Of a stretch of DNA of 64,000 nt, positions 59,297 through 64,000 are shown in pieces. Source of the stretch: Maricaulis sp036231565 (GTDB taxonomy: Bacteria; Pseudomonadota; Alphaproteobacteria; Caulobacterales; Maricaulaceae); the NCBI GenBank assembly GCA_036231565.1, contig JAZAHA010000019.1, positions 124,001 to 188,000 on the forward strand, in the 5' to 3' direction. The notes under the pieces were generated by a model. That model ran no database searches and was not told the origin of the DNA. It saw nothing but the letters and a program-made list of their open reading frames with translations. Within the stretch, counting starts at the first letter, position 1. Every line of letters starts with the position of its first letter. A program made the translations under genes and the position numbers.

Positions 59297-60874
59297 TCAA
59301 GCAGCCCGCGTTTTAGTGATTCGCGGATCCTTGAGTTCTTTTAGCGCGACAGGCTTACCGAAAAAGAAACCCTGTCCGTACCGAACGCCAAGCTTGCGCA
59401 TCAGTTTCGCCGACGCTTCGCTTTCGATCATCTCCGCCACGGTTTGCGTGCCCAGAGCGGTGCACAGATCGATCATGCCGCGCAGCAGCGTGGTGTCGCG
59501 TTCCGAGCGCGAGGCGTTGCGAATATACGAGCCGTCGATCTTCACCACATCTGCCGGGAAGTCGCGCAGATAGTGGAAGCCTGCGGCGCCGGCGCCGAAG
59601 TCGTCGAGACAGACCGCATGCCCGCGCTCGCGGATCTTGGCGATGACATTGTTGGCGGCTTTGATGTTTTTTACCGAGGCCGTCTCGGTCAGCTCGAACA
59701 TGAGCCGGCTCCGGTCGATCTTCAGGTCGGCGAGAAGCGCCAGGAATTTCTTCGCCCAGGACATGTTGGTCAGGGACTTCCCGGACAGGTTTACTGCCAG
59801 GGCAGGGCGGTCGAAATCGTCGCGCAGGAACTGTGCTGCAATCTCGGTCATCGCATAGTCGATTTCATGGATCAGACCGGTGCTTTCGGCAAAGCCCACA
59901 CTCTCCTCGATCGGCCGTCCGCCGGGCAGACGCAGCAGCAGCTCGTAGTGGTGCACCTTGCCGGTTTCCAGGTCGACGATGGGCTGGGCGTGCGGCTCGA
60001 TCACGCGGCCGGCAATCGTCGTTCGCAGTTCGGTCATGCGTTTGCGGGTTTCGTGCATCAAGCGATCCGCGGTCTCCTGCAGGGAGATCACGTCGAGGGC
60101 CTGACCGCTGTCGGCTGCTTCATTGATCGCATGGAGGAAGGCCTGAACGGCGATCTCAGGCTCCAGTTCCGGCGCATCGCAGACCGACTCGATCCGGATG
60201 TCCGCATCGCCGAGATCGAAACTCTTCAGTGTCGCTGCGATCTCGTCACGCAATGCCGCCAGATCGACGGATCTGGCGTGGATCAGGGCGATGCGCGTGG
60301 CGTCGATCTGGCGGGCGACGCCGTCATTGCCGATCGCCAGGGCGCACGAGGCAGCCACGGATGCGCGCAGTTGCTCAGCGTTGGCCGGTCCGATCAGGCG
60401 TTCGATATCATCGCCGGCCTCGATGCGCAGGACCGACATGGCCATATCGGTACCGGTGTCGCGAGCGGCGGTGATCGCGCTTTCAGCGCAGCGTTCGAAC
60501 GCCTGGGGGTCGACATCGTCCGGCGCATGCATGGCGTTGAAGGAAATCGACCAGCGGATGCGCTCGTCATCGCCCAGCGACCAACCGCAAAGCTGGGCTT
60601 CGCGGCCATCAATCGTGATACGGACGGGACCGAGCCGGTGGCCAGGCTTCAGCCGGCGTACCAGCGCCTTCAGAATCGGGCGCGAGGTGCGGTCTAGACG
60701 GGTTTCGAGCAGATCCCCCACACCATCGTTGTCGGCACCCGAAGCCCCCTTGCCGAGGGCTGCAACTGCACCGGCCGTGTACGTGATACGGCAGGATGGG
60801 TCGGTTTCGACAAGGATATCGGCCGAAGCAAAAGCGAAGGACAAAAAGCGATTGCGTTGTTCGACAAGCGACAT
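59297..60874 (-). CDS. EAL-domain c-di-GMP phosphodiesterase with degenerate GGDEF
   Basis: The 525-aa cytosolic protein has an N-terminal PAS-like part (FASADILVETDPSCRITY). A middle domain (~120-240) looks like a GGDEF fold without the GGDEF motif, and the EAL domain follows (~270-515). The EAL landmarks are present with conservative change: YELLLRL, AVNLSG, MFELTETA, LDDFGAG, VVKIDGSYI, VAEMIES and YGQGFFFGKP, so hydrolysis of c-di-GMP is plausible. It is 22 bp from the response regulator gene, in the same direction. Confidence 0.85.
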   Translation of the reverse strand: MSLVEQRNRFLSFAFASADILVETDPSCRITYTAGAVAALGKGASGADNDGVGDLLETRLDRTSRPILKALVRRLKPGHRLGPVRITIDGREAQLCGWSLGDDERIRWSISFNAMHAPDDVDPQAFERCAESAITAARDTGTDMAMSVLRIEAGDDIERLIGPANAEQLRASVAASCALAIGNDGVARQIDATRIALIHARSVDLAALRDEIAATLKSFDLGDADIRIESVCDAPELEPEIAVQAFLHAINEAADSGQALDVISLQETADRLMHETRKRMTELRTTIAGRVIEPHAQPIVDLETGKVHHYELLLRLPGGRPIEESVGFAESTGLIHEIDYAMTEIAAQFLRDDFDRPALAVNLSGKSLTNMSWAKKFLALLADLKIDRSRLMFELTETASVKNIKAANNVIAKIRERGHAVCLDDFGAGAAGFHYLRDFPADVVKIDGSYIRNASRSERDTTLLRGMIDLCTALGTQTVAEMIESEASAKLMRKLGVRYGQGFFFGKPVALKELKDPRITKTRAA

Positions 60875-60955
60875 GAAAGCGGCCCGACCCCGTTCAAGAC
60901 AGAACGCTCAAATTCTCAGCTAAACGTTAGAAGGCGATTAAATTTTATCAGTCGC

Positions 60956-61507
60956 CTAGGCGGCTTGCCGTGATTTGGCATTAACCTTGCCGGAGGGTTT
61001 CGTATTGATCTCACGAAGCGTTTTGCTTGCCTCGTGACTCAATTTGGCTAATGCCGGGGGCAGTTCGCCGTCTTCACTCGCCAGCCGTGCCAGCTGTTCG
61101 GCAATCGCCATGAGGTGGGGTGCATTGGCAATCAGCCGCGCCTGCCCTTCGATACGCGCCGGATCGCGGTCATATTCCGCAGCCGGTACGCGCCAGCCGC
61201 CCCAGTCCATGCTTTCGGTGACAACGACGGGAAAAGTGCCAGGATACGGATGGTGCCCGCATTCCTCGACAGATTGCCACTTGTTGCGGGCACGCAAGAC
61301 ACGCCAGCTTGCCGTATCGATCTCGTCGGCCTGTTCGGCAGCCAGTTCATCCGCCACGAAATCCCGGCCGAGCCCGCAGTCGTAATAGACCCGCACAGGC
61401 TCCTCGACATCCTTTACCCATTGCGGCTTGACCTGCTCGACGAGCGCCCAGGTTCCCACCGGGCGAACGAATACGCGCTGATGCTTGTGATAGACTGCCT
61501 TGGCCAT
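60956..61507 (-). CDS. Conserved-looking protein of unknown function (183 aa)
   Basis: I do not recognise the family. The protein has no signal peptide or membrane segment. It has a compact start (MAKAVYHKHQRVFVRPVGTW), an aromatic-rich middle (GHHPYPGTFPVVVTES, DWGGWRVPAAEYD) and a helical C-terminus with a basic tail (KPSGKVNAKSRQA). The ATG at 61507 is chosen because GGGAGG lies six bases before it; longer upstream readings lack support. It is transcribed in the same direction as the EAL gene but ends away from it. Confidence 0.7.
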   Translation of the reverse strand: MAKAVYHKHQRVFVRPVGTWALVEQVKPQWVKDVEEPVRVYYDCGLGRDFVADELAAEQADEIDTASWRVLRARNKWQSVEECGHHPYPGTFPVVVTESMDWGGWRVPAAEYDRDPARIEGQARLIANAPHLMAIAEQLARLASEDGELPPALAKLSHEASKTLREINTKPSGKVNAKSRQAA

Positions 61508-61661
61508 GAAACGCCTCCCTCGCACTCCAAGCAGACCATGCCGCGATTGAGATCGCGTGAAGCGAACAGGTTGCATTTGAATGGTTTGTGGCGACCGGGC
61601 GTGCGAACGAGAAATGGATTGTGCGTTGCGGCGACTTGGTTCCACGGCCCGTACGCGCTAC

Positions 61662-62666
61662 ATGGCGCGCATGACCGCAGCCTGTACGCCTGACCGCCGC
61701 CTTTCCGTGGCCCCGATGATGGACTGGACCGACCGGCATTGCCGGGCGTTTCACCGCGTCCTGACGACGGGCGCGCTGCTCTATACCGAGATGGCCGTCG
61801 ACAAGGCGGTGATCCATGGTGATCGCGAGAAGCTGATCGGTTTCGACCCTGCCGAACATCCTGTGGCCATCCAGCTGGGCGGTTCCGATCCGGCCGACCT
61901 CGCCAAGGCCAGCCGGATTGCCGAGGGTTTCGGCTATATCGAGATCAATCTCAATGTGGGTTGCCCGTCCGACCGCGTGCAGTCGGGGCGGTTCGGGGCC
62001 TGCCTGATGCAGGAACCGGCACTCGTCGCGGATTGCGTGAAGGCGATGCAGGATGCGGTGTCGGTACCGGTCACGGTGAAGTGCCGGATCGGCGTCGACG
62101 AACAGGACCCCCAAGTGGCCCTGTTCGATTTCGTCGAGACGGTTGCGGCGGCCGGGGTGGCGAGTTTCACCGTGCACGCCCGCAAGGCCTGGCTGAAAGG
62201 TCTGAGCCCGAAGGAAAACCGCACGGTGCCGCCGCTCGATTATGATCTGGTGCGCCGTCTCAAGGCACAGCGTCCGGAACTCGAGATCATTCTCAATGGC
62301 GGTCTGGAAACGCTTGAACAGGGGCTCGCGGAAACGGCATCGCTGGACGGGATGATGCTCGGCCGCGCCGCCTATCACACGCCCTGGATCCTGGCCGAGG
62401 CCGACAGCCGGCTGTTCGGCAAGGCCGATCCGGTTGCCAGCCGTGTCGAGGCGGTCGACGCCTACCGGCCCTATCTGGAAAGCCAGCTGGGCAAGGGCAC
62501 GCGTCTGCACGACATGACGCGCCATATGCTGGGTCTTTTCACGGGCCAGCCCGGCGCGCGGCTGTGGCGGCGTATCCTGTCGGAAAAGGCACCCAAGCGC
62601 GGTGCCGGGCTTGAAGTGATCGACGAGGCACTGACGGCGGTCGTGCCGCATGACGAGGCGGCATAG
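61662..62666 (+). CDS. dusA: tRNA-dihydrouridine synthase DusA
   Basis: DusA reduces uridine 20/20a in tRNA D-loops with FMN and NADPH. The 334-aa protein has the Dus start LSVAPMMDWTDRHCR, the catalytic Cys101 in NLNVGCPS, the FMN-site FGACLM, VKCRIGVD and the C-terminal GGLETLEQGL/MLGRAAYHTPW. LTTGALLYTEM is a DusA-specific segment. ATG codons at 61662 and 61671 are both possible. The stop is two bases from the next start, so dusA and the TauE/SafE gene form an operon. Confidence 0.95.
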   Translation: MARMTAACTPDRRLSVAPMMDWTDRHCRAFHRVLTTGALLYTEMAVDKAVIHGDREKLIGFDPAEHPVAIQLGGSDPADLAKASRIAEGFGYIEINLNVGCPSDRVQSGRFGACLMQEPALVADCVKAMQDAVSVPVTVKCRIGVDEQDPQVALFDFVETVAAAGVASFTVHARKAWLKGLSPKENRTVPPLDYDLVRRLKAQRPELEIILNGGLETLEQGLAETASLDGMMLGRAAYHTPWILAEADSRLFGKADPVASRVEAVDAYRPYLESQLGKGTRLHDMTRHMLGLFTGQPGARLWRRILSEKAPKRGAGLEVIDEALTAVVPHDEAA

Positions 62667-62668
62667 CG

Positions 62669-63484
62669 ATGCAGGATATCTGGGTTCTGGTCCTGGCGAT
62701 GGCCGCCACGGGCGCGTTTGCCGGTCTGATCGCGGGCATGTTCGGCATTGGCGGCGGCATCGTCATGGTGCCGGCGCTTTATTTCGCCTTCAACTCGCTG
62801 GGCTATGAGGACCCGCGGGTGATGCATGTCGCGGTCGGGACCTCGCTGGCGGTGATCGTCGCGACCTCGCTGCGCAGTGTTTCGGCGCATGCCAAGCGGG
62901 GTGCGGTGGACTTCAAGGTTCTGCGCGAATGGGCGCCATGGATCATTGCTGGCACGCTGATCGGGACGGTCATCGCGCACTATCTTTCCGGCCGCATGCT
63001 GACCGGCATTTTCGGCGGCATGGCGATGCTGCTTTCCCTGCAATTCTTCTTCGGCCGGCCCGACTGGACTCTGCGCGAGGACATGCCCGGCGGGATCGCC
63101 CGCATTGGTCTGGGCGGCACGATCGGGGCGTTCTCGGCGCTGATGGGCATTGGCGGCGGCGTCATGGGCGTCACCCTGATGACCTTGTGCGGCAAGCCGA
63201 TCCGTCAGGCCGTGGCCACGGCTGCCGGTTTCGGCGTCGCGATCGGGGCGCCCGGTGCGATCGGCTTCATCGTCAATGGCTGGGGGCATGAAGTCGTGCC
63301 CTGGTCGCTGGGCTATGTGAACGGGCCCGGCTTCGCGCTTCTGGCCAGTTGCGCCTTCTTCGTCGCGCCGCTGGGGGCCAAGCTGGCGCATGATCTGCCG
63401 GAGCGGACGCTCAAACGTCTCTTCGCCATCGGACTGGTCGTGGTCGGCTTCATGCTGGTCCGTGAAGCGGTGATCGGCGGCTGA
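62669..63484 (+). CDS. TauE/SafE family membrane transporter
   Basis: The 271-aa protein has about eight transmembrane helices and the TauE/SafE repeats: GLIAGMFGIGGGIVMVPAL in the first half and GAFSALMGIGGGVMGVTLM in the second. The family exports sulfite, sulfoacetate or other organic anions; the substrate here cannot be told. It starts two bases after dusA and is followed by short palindromic repeats. Confidence 0.92.
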   Translation: MQDIWVLVLAMAATGAFAGLIAGMFGIGGGIVMVPALYFAFNSLGYEDPRVMHVAVGTSLAVIVATSLRSVSAHAKRGAVDFKVLREWAPWIIAGTLIGTVIAHYLSGRMLTGIFGGMAMLLSLQFFFGRPDWTLREDMPGGIARIGLGGTIGAFSALMGIGGGVMGVTLMTLCGKPIRQAVATAAGFGVAIGAPGAIGFIVNGWGHEVVPWSLGYVNGPGFALLASCAFFVAPLGAKLAHDLPERTLKRLFAIGLVVVGFMLVREAVIGG

Positions 63485-63578
63485 AGCGTGATCAGGTGAA
63501 GTGGAAGCAGGTTCGCCGGTTCGATCACGCGGCCGCTCAAGTAGAGCGCGATCAGGTGAAGTGGAAACCGGTTCTGAC
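63485..63578. repeat. Short palindromic intergenic element pair
   Basis: GCGTGATC (63486-63493) and GATCACGC (63523-63530) are inverted. A second unit with GCGCGATCAGGTGAAGTGG starts 60 bp later, sharing 19 of 20 bases with the first. Both carry a GGTTC segment, as in the tandem pair at 3459-3572, and probably belong to the same broad class of small alphaproteobacterial elements. Confidence 0.65.
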
Positions 63579-64000
63579 TAGGGCTGCAAGATCAGCTGGT
63601 TTTCGCGGATTTCCAGCGAGCTGAAACGTTCCAGCACTGACATGCCGAGCAGCGAAATCTCCCCGCCGGGCATGACGACGGCCGGTATCTCTTCGAAGTG
63701 GTGTCCCCGCAGGTCGAGCGAGCGGATCGTCACTGGCGCGGCCATGGCTTCGCCGGATGCCATCGATACCGGTATCGAGAAATCCAGCCGGTGGGTGCGG
63801 ATGCCGATACGTCCCGCATCGCTCAGCGTCAGGGCGATGCCGCTGGCGCCGGTATCGACCAGAAAGGGCACCCGGGCGCCATTGATCTCCGCCTCGATAT
63901 AGTAATGCCCGTCCTGCTGGCGGTTGAGCACGATGGGGCCGTCATTCCGTGGTGCACCAGCGGCATCTTCCTGCCCGGTCTGGGACCTCACGGCGGCCGG
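63578..64000 (-). CDS. Retropepsin-like aspartic protease, 5' end outside window
   Basis: The visible 141 codons hold a clan AA (TIGR02281-type) aspartic protease domain: GHYYIEAEINGARVPFLVDTGASG with the catalytic DTG, a flap region, and the end ISLLGMSVLERFSSLEIRENQL. The frame stays open to the right edge. A GTG at 63991 could be read as a start, but the family normally has an N-terminal membrane anchor that would lie beyond the window. Homodimers form the active site, as in retroviral proteases; the substrate is unknown. Confidence 0.85.
   Translation of the reverse strand, partial: PAAVRSQTGQEDAAGAPRNDGPIVLNRQQDGHYYIEAEINGARVPFLVDTGASGIALTLSDAGRIGIRTHRLDFSIPVSMASGEAMAAPVTIRSLDLRGHHFEEIPAVVMPGGEISLLGMSVLERFSSLEIRENQLILQP

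Overview
This window is a high-GC, gene-dense chromosomal segment of an alphaproteobacterium, most likely from the Maricaulis/Oceanicaulis/Hyphomonas group of marine, dimorphic, stalked bacteria. The call is an inference from gene content: a Rhodobacter-type gene transfer agent (GTA) cluster, PleC/DivJ-like histidine kinases, a CtrA-like box, DUF2336, DUF1491 and DUF5330-like proteins, and a feuNPQ-ccmE-degP-glnE gene order known from other alphaproteobacteria. I saw no rRNA, tRNA, integrase, IS transposase or CRISPR array.

Region 1 (1-22 kb) is ordinary chromosome. It holds secreted proteins of unknown function, a membrane histidine kinase (1633-3405), an isolated BcsB-like cellulose-synthase-subunit homologue (4592-6265), prfC coupled to an MscS channel, a GGDEF-EAL protein, a bacterial voltage-gated cation channel with a TLEGWAS filter (13792-14628), a bifunctional class A penicillin-binding protein and YcgN. 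The segment 17260-23901 is a divergent sulfide/persulfide locus. A BigR/SqrR-type ArsR repressor with a Cys35/Cys101 pair and a sulfide:quinone oxidoreductase lie on the + strand. A rhodanese, an RND adaptor, an RND pump and a DUF2892 protein lie on the - strand. The two sides share one intergenic region with overlapping promoters and a perfect inverted repeat.

Region 2 (23.9-38.4 kb) begins with a small GIY-YIG endonuclease gene bracketed by two near-identical ~165 bp palindromic repeats. It continues with a nearly complete GTA structural cluster in canonical order: g1, g2, g3, g3.5, g4, g5, g6, g8, g9, g10, g10.1, g11, g12, g13, g14, g15. No g7 (head stopper) is visible. Six palindromic intergenic repeats from three families sit at the non-overlapping gene junctions. 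Two of them form a 161 bp inverted pair around g13-g14.

Region 3 (38.4-53.7 kb) has a DnaJ-like co-chaperone and then a feuN-like/feuP/feuQ operon, a protein of unknown function, DUF938, ccmE, an alpha/beta hydrolase-OsmC fusion, degP, an OmpR-family two-component pair, a DUF1629/Imm11-like protein and glnE. This keeps the backbone of the rhizobial feuPQ-cycHJKL-degP-RR-HK-glnE order, but the cycH, cycK and cycL positions are empty or replaced. Both two-component operons are preceded by hexamer or heptamer direct repeats at an 11 bp period, the usual layout of OmpR-family operators.

Region 4 (53.7-64 kb) has an EF-hand protein followed by an ECF sigma/membrane anti-sigma/periplasmic metal-sensor cassette. 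It then has a PleC-like kinase, a single-domain response regulator and an EAL protein on the - strand, followed by dusA, a TauE/SafE permease and a retropepsin-like protease cut by the window edge.
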